Positions 5,711 through 12,355 of a stretch of DNA of 12,355 bases are shown in pieces. The notes beneath the pieces are model-generated. The model was not told the DNA's origin. It worked only from the letters and a program-made list of their open reading frames with translations, and ran no database searches. The position numbers were made by a program, and so were the translations under genes. The stretch's first letter is position 1. Each line of letters opens with the position of its first letter. The DNA comes from an uncultured Bacilli bacterium. Its GTDB lineage: Bacteria > Bacillota_I > Bacilli_A > RF39 > UBA660. The stretch lies in contig CAJUCD010000019.1 in assembly GCA_910585045.1 (NCBI GenBank), positions 1 through 12,355 on the forward strand, read 5' to 3'.

Positions 5711-6910
5711 ATGAAAAAAATAACTGAAAATATAAAGTATATAAAAATAAGTGACTTTATAGCTCCGTTTATATTTTTAATTTCTCTGCCTTGTGCTTTA
5801 ATATTTAGATTATATAATAAAATTAAAAATAAGAAAATATGGTTAGTATGTGAAAATGGTAATACTGCTAGAGATAATGGTTACTGGTTTTACAAGTATA
5901 TGAGAGAACACAAAAAAAATCAGATATGTTATTATGTTATCAAAAAAAACAGTAAAGACTATGAAAAAGTAAAGAGTTTTGGCAATATAATTGAATTTAA
6001 AAGCTTCAAACATTGGATTTACTATTTATCATCACAATATAATATTAGTAATCACAAAAACGGGAATCCTAATCAACCATTTTTCTATATTTTACATGTT
6101 AAATTAAATCTTTTCAATAATAGAGTTTTTTTACAGCATGGAATTACCAAAGATGATGCAGAATGGCTATATTATAGGAATACTAAATTTCACTATTTTA
6201 TTTGTGGTGCCAAAAATGAATATGAGTTCATTAAGCAAAAATTTGGCTATCCAAAGCAAAATGTTCAATATACAGGCTTTGCAAGATTCGATAATTTACA
6301 TCATATAAATATTAATAAAAAACAGATATTAATCATGCCTACTTGGCGAAATTGGTTAGGAAGGGAAACAAATAAATTAGGAGACAAAATAAATTTTATT
6401 AAAACAAATTTTTATAAAAATTGGAATGAATTTTTAAATAACAAAGAATTAATTAAATTTCTTGAATCTAATAATTTGGAAATACTATTTTATCCACATA
6501 TAGATTTTCAAAAATATTTAAAAGATTTTACAACAACTAGTAACAATATTAAATTCTTAGATACAAGCTATGATATTAGTTCAGCATTAAAAAACTCAGC
6601 TTTATTAGTTACTGATTATTCAAGTGTATTTATGGACTTTGCTTATATGCGAAAACCAATCATTTTTTTTCAGTTTGACAAAAAAGAATATCGAGAAAAA
6701 CAATATAAAGAAGGTTATTTTAATTATGAACAAAATAGTTTTGGCGTAGTTTTAGAAAATAGCAATGAAGTCATAAAAAAAGTAGTAGAATATTATCACA
6801 AAGATTATAAAATTGAAAAAGAATTTTTAACAAATATGGATAATTTTTTTGAAAAAAATGATATGAATAATTGCAGAAGAATATATGAATTATTAAGGAA
6901 AGGAGAATAA
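5711..6910 (+). CDS. CDP-glycerol:polyglycerophosphate transferase family (TagF/TagB-like)
   Basis: This 399-residue protein belongs to the teichoic-acid glycerophosphotransferase family, which moves a polyol phosphate (usually glycerol phosphate from CDP-glycerol) onto a lipid-linked acceptor. Landmarks are WLVCENG (44-50), DNGYWFY (55-61), LQHGITKDD (141-149, with the conserved His143), MPTWRNW (209-215), YPHID (261-265, His263) and TDYSSVFMDF (301-310). A hydrophobic stretch at about 17-36 could tether it to the membrane. It is shorter than polymerising TagF and closer in size to primases or to transferases that decorate capsular repeat units. In this Wzx/Wzy setting it more likely adds a phosphopolyol side group or link than makes a full teichoic acid. 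AGGAGG at 5701-5706 sits close to the start, inside the end of the previous gene. Confidence 0.88.
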   Translation: MKKITENIKYIKISDFIAPFIFLISLPCALIFRLYNKIKNKKIWLVCENGNTARDNGYWFYKYMREHKKNQICYYVIKKNSKDYEKVKSFGNIIEFKSFKHWIYYLSSQYNISNHKNGNPNQPFFYILHVKLNLFNNRVFLQHGITKDDAEWLYYRNTKFHYFICGAKNEYEFIKQKFGYPKQNVQYTGFARFDNLHHININKKQILIMPTWRNWLGRETNKLGDKINFIKTNFYKNWNEFLNNKELIKFLESNNLEILFYPHIDFQKYLKDFTTTSNNIKFLDTSYDISSALKNSALLVTDYSSVFMDFAYMRKPIIFFQFDKKEYREKQYKEGYFNYEQNSFGVVLENSNEVIKKVVEYYHKDYKIEKEFLTNMDNFFEKNDMNNCRRIYELLRKGE

Positions 6911-6913
6911 AAA

Positions 6914-8098
6914 TTGAAAATACTAATTATTAGTCCTGGATATTTGCCAGTTCCCGCGATAAATGGTGGTGCAGTTGAAAGTTTAATTGATACAATAGTA
7001 AATGAAAACGAAAAACAACAAAAAATTACTATTACAGTAATTGGTATTAATTCAAAAAATGATAATAATGATTTAATTTTAAACAGTACTATCTATAAAT
7101 ACATAAACAATAAATCATTATTATTTAAAATAAAAAAAGTAATTTATGCTTTAATTAACAAAATTCCAAATATTTATATAGGTAATGCTTATATAAGAGA
7201 AGTTATAAAAAAATTAAAAAAAGAAAATATAAAATATGATAAAATAATTATAGAAAATAATCCATTATATGGTCTAGTATTAAAAAAATATATTAATTAC
7301 CCTATGATTTTACATCTTCACAATGATTATCTAAATAAAAGTTCCAAAAAAAATTTAAAAGTTTATAAATGCTATGAGAGAATCTTAACAGTAAGTGATT
7401 ATATTGGAAAACGTGTAGCAGAAATTAATTTAAAAAATAACAATAAAATATATACTTTATATAATGGAATTGATATTAGTAAATTTAAACAAGAGCTATC
7501 AGAAAAAGAAAAAAATAAAATAAGAAATAAATATAAAATACATAAAAATGACTTTATTTTTATGTATGTGGGTAGAATAAATAAACAAAAAGGTGTCAAA
7601 GAATTAATAATTGCATTTAACGAATTAAATAAAAAATATGCTAATACTAAGTTATTAATTATAGGTTCATCAGACTTTAAAAATAGCAAAAAAAGTAAAT
7701 ACATAAATGAAATTCAAAAATTAACTACTAAAAATACAATATTTAGTGGATATATTGATAATAACGATATTTGGAGGTTTTATAAAACTTGCGATACGCA
7801 AATTGTCCCATCTATTTTTAAGGAATCATTAGGTGATGTTGTAATAGAAGGCTTAGCATCATCTTTGCCATTAATCGTTAATAATGTAGGAGGAATACCA
7901 GAAATAGTAGTAGATAATAGTGCATTAATATGCAATGAAAAAGATTTAATACCAAGTTTAATAAAAAATATGGAGAAAATATATTTAGATGATAATGATA
8001 TAAGAGAATCGCTAACTAAAAATGGTATTAAAAGAGCAGCAGTTTTTTCAAAAGAACAATTTTATAAAAATTATATTAATTTAATTAAAAAGAGGTGA
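6914..8098 (+). CDS. Family 4 glycosyltransferase (GT-B fold), TTG start
   Basis: This 394-residue retaining-type glycosyltransferase probably adds one sugar to the repeat unit from a nucleotide donor. The N-terminal half begins KILIISPGYLP and has the acceptor-side glycine pair in NGGAVESL (17-24). The C-terminal half has YVGRINKQKGV (218-228), the EX7E motif (Glu304 and Glu312 in KESLGDVVIE) and GGIPE (326-330). The first codon is TTG: AAAGGAG near 6899-6905 is well spaced for it, and the family's typical first strand begins with the second codon, so a later start would cut the fold. Its stop codon lies within the ribosome binding site of the next gene. Donor and linkage are unknown. Confidence 0.92.
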   Translation: MKILIISPGYLPVPAINGGAVESLIDTIVNENEKQQKITITVIGINSKNDNNDLILNSTIYKYINNKSLLFKIKKVIYALINKIPNIYIGNAYIREVIKKLKKENIKYDKIIIENNPLYGLVLKKYINYPMILHLHNDYLNKSSKKNLKVYKCYERILTVSDYIGKRVAEINLKNNNKIYTLYNGIDISKFKQELSEKEKNKIRNKYKIHKNDFIFMYVGRINKQKGVKELIIAFNELNKKYANTKLLIIGSSDFKNSKKSKYINEIQKLTTKNTIFSGYIDNNDIWRFYKTCDTQIVPSIFKESLGDVVIEGLASSLPLIVNNVGGIPEIVVDNSALICNEKDLIPSLIKNMEKIYLDDNDIRESLTKNGIKRAAVFSKEQFYKNYINLIKKR

Positions 8099-8105
8099 AG
8101 TAAAA

Positions 8106-9293
8106 ATGCAAGCAAAAAGTAATTATTTAAGTAAAATATTATTTTGTATAATTTTAATATTTCCCTTTTTTGTCCCAACTTATTTAGAATATAAAATATC
8201 ATGGTTTCCTAATATAGCTAATATAATGTTAATTTTAGACTATTTTATTATTATTATATTATATTTAAAAAACAGAAAAATATATAATCCTAAATTTTTT
8301 ATTTCCTATTTAATATTTTTTATTTTATTAGGAATTATTACTGTAATAAATAATGGTGATATTTCAACATATATTCTGAATGCTTCAAAATATATTATGA
8401 TGTTTCTTATGTATAATTATTGTATAATAAAATACCAAAAGATTTTTTTGAAATCAAATATAATATATTTTACAATTTTGTTAATTATAAATTTAATTAC
8501 AATAGTTTTATACCCAAAAGGTTTATATATTAATGCTGTAAATGCATGGGCAAATTGGTTTCTTGGATATAAAAATGCTTTTATATTATTTATAATTCCT
8601 AATATTGCTATGTCACACTATTTAGATATAATCAACAATAAAAAAATATCATACACAACAATATTTATAATTATCATATCTTTAATAACAGCTTTATTAA
8701 TTGACAGTTCAACAGGATTAGTAGGAATTATAATATTATTACTAGGTATTCTATTGGAGAAAAAACTTACTAAAATAAAGTTATTTAATTTCAAAACAAT
8801 AATTTTTATTTATTTAGCCTTTTTCTTTTTAATAATTGTATTTAGAATGCAAAATATTTTTGCCATAATAATTGAAAATGTTTTAAATAGAGATTTAAAT
8901 TTTACTAATCGTATTTATATTTGGGATACTGCTTTGAAATATATTAAAGATAGTATTTACTTTGGTTATGGCTTTGAGTCATCTGCTATAAGAATTATAA
9001 AATTTAATTATATGCAAGCTGTAACTTGTCATAATCAGTTACTAGATTTATTATATCAATGTGGTTTTGTGGGAGTTTCTATTATTAGCTGTACATTAGT
9101 AGAGCTAAATAAAGGAATAAAAAGAATTACTAATTTAAAGTTAAAAACTTTATCTCTAGTAGTATTGCTCACATATTTTATTATGATGCTATCAGAATAT
9201 TATAGTTTCAATAATTATATATTTATATTTACCATAATATTAAATCTATCAATATTTAATGAAAAAGTTGGTGATAAAAATGAAAAACTCTAA
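8106..9293 (+). CDS. Wzy-like polysaccharide polymerase / O-antigen ligase family
   Basis: This 395-residue polytopic membrane protein has about ten hydrophobic segments and a large loop at about 250-310. The pattern around that loop (NRIYIWDTALKYIKDS, then GYGFES, then CHNQLLDLLYQCGFVG) is typical of the Wzy_C/O-antigen ligase-polymerase family, where the GxG and HN-LL elements recur. It should join undecaprenyl-linked repeat units outside the membrane. The match between initiator, transferases, flippase and this protein argues for polymerase rather than ligase. A GAGGTG site near 8092-8097 supports the start. The end overlaps the next gene, which suggests coupled translation. Confidence 0.85.
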   Translation: MQAKSNYLSKILFCIILIFPFFVPTYLEYKISWFPNIANIMLILDYFIIIILYLKNRKIYNPKFFISYLIFFILLGIITVINNGDISTYILNASKYIMMFLMYNYCIIKYQKIFLKSNIIYFTILLIINLITIVLYPKGLYINAVNAWANWFLGYKNAFILFIIPNIAMSHYLDIINNKKISYTTIFIIIISLITALLIDSSTGLVGIIILLLGILLEKKLTKIKLFNFKTIIFIYLAFFFLIIVFRMQNIFAIIIENVLNRDLNFTNRIYIWDTALKYIKDSIYFGYGFESSAIRIIKFNYMQAVTCHNQLLDLLYQCGFVGVSIISCTLVELNKGIKRITNLKLKTLSLVVLLTYFIMMLSEYYSFNNYIFIFTIILNLSIFNEKVGDKNEKL

Positions 9294-10272
9294 AATTTCG
9301 GTTATTATTCCAGTTTACAATGGTGAGGAATTTTTAGAAGATTGTTTAAATTCAGTGCTAAATAATACTTATAAAAATATTGAAATTATTGTTATAAATG
9401 ATGGTTCGACAGATAAAACTAGTGAAATTTTAAAAAAATATCAAAATTACAATTTTAAAATAATAGAACAAGAAAATAGTGGGGTTAGCCAAGCCAGAAA
9501 TACAGGCCTTAAAACTGCTACAGGAGATTACATAATGTTTTTAGATGCTGATGATATAATTAATAATGATTACTTAGAAAGCTTAATTAAAACATTACAT
9601 AAAAATAAACTTGATATTATAAAATCTTCATATGGCAACTTTAAAATAACTACTAAAAATATTGAATTAATAAGTTATTTTAAAGATAATTATTATGAAA
9701 TAAAACATGATGATATAGATAATATATTTATTAATACTACTAAATTAAATTCTAGCTGTATGCAATTAATAGATATTAATCTTATTAAGAACTATCAGAT
9801 ATATTTTAGTGAAAATATAGGCTTTGGAGAAGATTTTATTTTTACTTATACTTTATTTAAAAAAGCAAAAAGAATAGGATATCTAAATAATAATGGTTAT
9901 TTATGTAGAATTAATAATCAAAGTGCATCACGAACAGGAAAAATAAAAAAGCAAATAAAAAACTCAATTGATTGTATAAATGCCTATCAAATTTTAGTTA
10001 ATAAACACAATGTTTATAAAGTTTATAAAAAAATATTACTTCATATTAACTACTTAATCAGAAATATAGAAATAAAAAACATAACCTTTGAAACTTACAA
10101 AAGAGAATTAAGTATTTTATTTAATTCAGTTGAATGGGAAAAATTAAAAAAAGTTAGCATTAATTTTAAAGAAATACCTTTCAAAAATCGATTATTCTGT
10201 CAATTAATTTATAATGAAAAATATGAGAAAATCTGGTTTTTTACAAAAATATATGCACTGCTAAAAAAATAA
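9280..10272 (+). CDS. Second family 2 glycosyltransferase
   Basis: This is a cytoplasmic GT2 enzyme of 330 residues from the chosen start. Landmarks are SVIIPVYNGEEF (7-18), Asp41 in NDGSTD, GVSQARNTGL (68-77), DADD (89-92) and the likely catalytic GED (183-185). An in-frame ATG also exists 21 bases upstream at 9259. I chose 9280 because GGTGAT at 9270-9275 is suitably placed and the GT2 fold begins right after it. With this start the overlap with the polymerase gene is 14 bases. It has the same architecture as the transferase at 4654 but a different C-terminal half, so the two probably add different sugars or linkages. Confidence 0.88.
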   Translation: MKNSKISVIIPVYNGEEFLEDCLNSVLNNTYKNIEIIVINDGSTDKTSEILKKYQNYNFKIIEQENSGVSQARNTGLKTATGDYIMFLDADDIINNDYLESLIKTLHKNKLDIIKSSYGNFKITTKNIELISYFKDNYYEIKHDDIDNIFINTTKLNSSCMQLIDINLIKNYQIYFSENIGFGEDFIFTYTLFKKAKRIGYLNNNGYLCRINNQSASRTGKIKKQIKNSIDCINAYQILVNKHNVYKVYKKILLHINYLIRNIEIKNITFETYKRELSILFNSVEWEKLKKVSINFKEIPFKNRLFCQLIYNEKYEKIWFFTKIYALLKK

Positions 10273-10292
10273 ATAGAAAAGGAGGAATGAGA

Positions 10293-11816
10293 ATGCGTAC
10301 CAAAAACTCTATAAAAAATACATTAGTTTCTTTTATAACAAATATAGTAACAATTGTAATTGGCTTAGTAGCTCAAGCGGTATTTATTAAAACCTTAGGG
10401 AATGAATATTTAGGAATTAATGGCTTATTTTCCAATATCATTTCTATGTTAGGCATAGTAGAATTAGGAATAGGTTCAGCTATAATATATCATTTATACA
10501 AACCTTTAGCAGAAAATAATTCTAAACAAGTAAAAGCTCTTATGAACTTTTACAAAAAGTGTTATAACATAATTGCTCTAGCTATTTTCATAATAGGTTT
10601 AATAATTACTCCATATTTACCTTTATTTATTGAAAATATTACTATTGATATTAATATTAGTTTAGTATATATTATGTTTATTATAGAAGTTGTATGTTCA
10701 TATCTCTTATCATATAAGCGCTCCTTAATAAATGCTAATCAAAAAAGTTATGTTGTCAATTTAATTCATATAGGATATTTAATAATTTTAAATTTAATAG
10801 AAATCATAATATTAATTGCTACTAAAAATTATTATTTATACTTAATAATTAAAATTATTATGCGTTTGCTAGAAAATATTATTTTATCTATAATTGCTAA
10901 TAAACTGTATTCTTATTTAAAAAATAATTCTGAAGAATTAGATAAAGAAACAAAAAAAGACATATTTAAAAAAGTAAAAGCCTTATTCTTTCATAAAATT
11001 GGTGGATTTATCGTTTTAGGCACAGATAATATAATCATATCAAAATATCTAGGAATTATTACAGTTGGTCTTTATTCTAATTATGCCTTAATAATTGAAG
11101 CAGTTAATAGATTATTTGGTCAAGTAATTAACACTCTAACACCTAGTGTAGGTAATCTTTTAGTTGAAAATAATTCTACCAAAAATTTTCATATATTCAA
11201 AAAAGTTAGATTTTTAAACTTTTGGATAGCTACCTTCTCAGGTATTAGTATTTTAATTATTATGGAAAGTTTTATTAAAATATGGATAGGTAAAGAATTT
11301 ATTTTACCACTATTAGCTTTATATATTTTAGTAATTAATTATTATCAAAGATCTATGCGCACATGTTTTATGGTTTTTAAAGAAGCTAGTGGTATCTATT
11401 ACGAAGACCGTTTTGTTCCTTTAATAGAATCTGCTTTAAATATTATTGCATCTTTAATATTATTAAAGTATTTTGGTTTAAGTGGAATTTTTATGGGAAC
11501 CATTATTAGCAGTTTAGCTTTATGGTGCTATAGTTATCCAAAATATGTATACAAGAAATTATTTAATAGAAGCTATATTAATTATATTAAAGAAACTATA
11601 GGATATTTAAGTATATTTATTTTGTTAAGTATATTTACTTATATATTTAAAAGTTTGTTTACATTTAATAGTGATTTCTTAGAATTTATAGTTAATAGCT
11701 TAATTGCTTTAATTATACCCAATTTAATACTATTATTAATCTTCTTTAAAACAGATAACTTTAAATATTACTTAAATCTTTTAAAAGATATTCTAAAAAA
11801 GAAGGTGAAAAAATGA
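10293..11816 (+). CDS. Wzx-type lipid-linked oligosaccharide flippase
   Basis: This 507-residue polytopic protein of the MOP superfamily (polysaccharide transport branch) should move undecaprenyl-linked repeat units across the membrane. It has about a dozen hydrophobic segments spread over the whole length. Family-typical stretches are YLGINGLFSNI (39-49), ELGIGSAIIYHLYKPLAEN (57-75), a cytoplasmic Lys/Asp-rich loop (about 210-222) followed by FHKIGGF (223-229), and GLYSNYALI. Two ATG codons compete: 10287 lies only one base after GGAGG (10281-10285), while 10293 has seven bases of spacing, so 10293 is chosen. The stop overlaps the next start as ATGA. Confidence 0.9.
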   Translation: MRTKNSIKNTLVSFITNIVTIVIGLVAQAVFIKTLGNEYLGINGLFSNIISMLGIVELGIGSAIIYHLYKPLAENNSKQVKALMNFYKKCYNIIALAIFIIGLIITPYLPLFIENITIDINISLVYIMFIIEVVCSYLLSYKRSLINANQKSYVVNLIHIGYLIILNLIEIIILIATKNYYLYLIIKIIMRLLENIILSIIANKLYSYLKNNSEELDKETKKDIFKKVKALFFHKIGGFIVLGTDNIIISKYLGIITVGLYSNYALIIEAVNRLFGQVINTLTPSVGNLLVENNSTKNFHIFKKVRFLNFWIATFSGISILIIMESFIKIWIGKEFILPLLALYILVINYYQRSMRTCFMVFKEASGIYYEDRFVPLIESALNIIASLILLKYFGLSGIFMGTIISSLALWCYSYPKYVYKKLFNRSYINYIKETIGYLSIFILLSIFTYIFKSLFTFNSDFLEFIVNSLIALIIPNLILLLIFFKTDNFKYYLNLLKDILKKKVKK

Positions 11817-12295
11817 AGAATAAAAAAATAGTTGTTACAATATTATTCATTCTTCTTTTACTTAGTATTATACTTTTTTCTAGTCAAACAGGAACAAAAA
11901 GCGAAAGTTTAAGTGATACATTTGCCTTTAAAATCATTGATAAAGCTGCAAATATACTTAACAAAGACATAAGTGTCTCAAAAAAACTAGAATTAGTAAA
12001 AGAAACAAGGTTTTTAGTTCGTAAAACTGCTCATTTTACACTTTATTTCACTTTAGGTATACTAACATTTTTAGTTTTAAAAACTAATAATCTTCAAAAA
12101 TCTTTCAAATATAGCTTAATTTTTTGTATTCTATTTGCGTGTAGTGATGAGTTTCATCAAATATTTACACCTGGTAGAACAGCACGTATAACTGATGTTT
12201 TAATTGATTCTTTAGGTAGTGCATTAGGCATTATTCTAATAAAAAAATTAATAAGTCATAAAAGAAAAAAACAAAAATTTCCAGCCAAGAAATGA
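11813..12295 (+). CDS. VanZ-like family membrane protein
   Basis: This 160-residue protein has an N-terminal membrane segment (about 5-22) and two to three more (about 72-89, 97-110 and 129-145). VanZ-like landmarks are FSSQ (22-25), RKTAHFTLYF (70-79), ACSDEFHQIFTPGR (109-122) and DVLIDSLGSALG (128-139). VanZ itself gives low-level teicoplanin resistance by an unclear route, and family members are common in polysaccharide and cell-envelope loci. A 4-base ATGA overlap with the flippase gene, with GAAGGTG upstream, shows coupled expression with polysaccharide export. A direct part in antibiotic resistance should not be assumed. The C-terminus is strongly basic. Confidence 0.88.
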   Translation: MKNKKIVVTILFILLLLSIILFSSQTGTKSESLSDTFAFKIIDKAANILNKDISVSKKLELVKETRFLVRKTAHFTLYFTLGILTFLVLKTNNLQKSFKYSLIFCILFACSDEFHQIFTPGRTARITDVLIDSLGSALGIILIKKLISHKRKKQKFPAKK

Positions 12296-12340
12296 AAAAC
12301 TGTCAAATTTTTAAGAAAATGTCAGTAGATAGATAACAAC

Positions 12341-12355
12341 AAAGGATAATCCTTT
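12341..12355 (+). terminator. Possible terminator hairpin cut by window edge
   Basis: AAAGGA (12341-12346) pairs with TCCTTT (12350-12355) around a three-base loop, 45 bases after the VanZ-like gene. Whether a T-run follows cannot be seen. The position at the end of the operon is right for a terminator, but the stem is short and AT-rich. Confidence 0.35.

Noticed and set aside
7399..7704. Minus-strand open frame of 101 codons
   Set aside because: It is antisense to the middle of the GT4 glycosyltransferase gene; its Leu/Phe-rich product is what the reverse complement of Lys/Asn/Ile-rich coding sequence gives.
9259..9279. Earlier in-frame ATG for the second GT2 gene
   Set aside because: It lacks a clear ribosome binding site and adds seven residues before the conserved first strand, while 9280 has GGTGAT at a suitable distance.
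10287..10292. Earlier ATG for the flippase gene
   Set aside because: It lies one base after GGAGG, too close for initiation; the ATG at 10293 is correctly spaced.
1..12355. CRISPR array, tRNA, rRNA or phage genes
   Set aside because: No regularly spaced repeats, no tRNA-like cloverleaf or conserved rRNA stretches, and no phage structural or integrase genes were seen.

Overview
The window comes from a very AT-rich, low-G+C Gram-positive bacterium (Bacillota in the broad sense). The evidence is strong AGGAGG-type ribosome binding sites, TGA used as a normal stop (ending the ABC-F, sortase and flippase genes, among others), a sortase with a wall-anchored substrate, a TagF-like glycerophosphotransferase and a VanZ-like protein. 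Genus cannot be given. All complete genes are on the + strand and packed closely; no gene-free stretch exceeds 300 bases.

Region 1 (1-1666) begins with the last codons and right terminal repeat of an IS3-family element. About 50 bases later comes a five-codon leader ORF. It is followed by a three-segment RNA switch in which one TTATGCC segment can pair with either of two identical GGCATAA copies, the second lying on the ribosome binding site of an ABC-F ATPase. This looks like leader-peptide control of an antibiotic-resistance-type or translation-factor ABC-F gene, and is one of the two most interesting signals here.

Region 2 (1717-3768) is a self-contained three-gene cassette with a near-consensus promoter and its own terminator. 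It encodes a small secreted protein with a sorting-signal-like tail (LKQTG instead of LPXTG), a class D-like sortase, and an unrecognised four-helix membrane protein. The genes overlap by 8 and 4 bases, so they are probably co-translated and work together.

Region 3 (3806-12295) is a surface polysaccharide locus. A phosphoglycosyl transferase that starts the lipid-linked glycan has its own promoter and terminator. An operon-like run then encodes a GT2 glycosyltransferase, a CDP-glycerol-type polyol-phosphate transferase, a GT4 glycosyltransferase, a Wzy-like polymerase, a second GT2, a Wzx-like flippase and a VanZ-like protein. Together they suggest a Wzx/Wzy-assembled repeat unit, probably carrying a phosphopolyol. 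No nucleotide-sugar synthesis genes, chain-length regulator or wall ligase are visible, so the locus is incomplete here or relies on genes elsewhere. The window ends inside a small hairpin that may be the start of a terminator.
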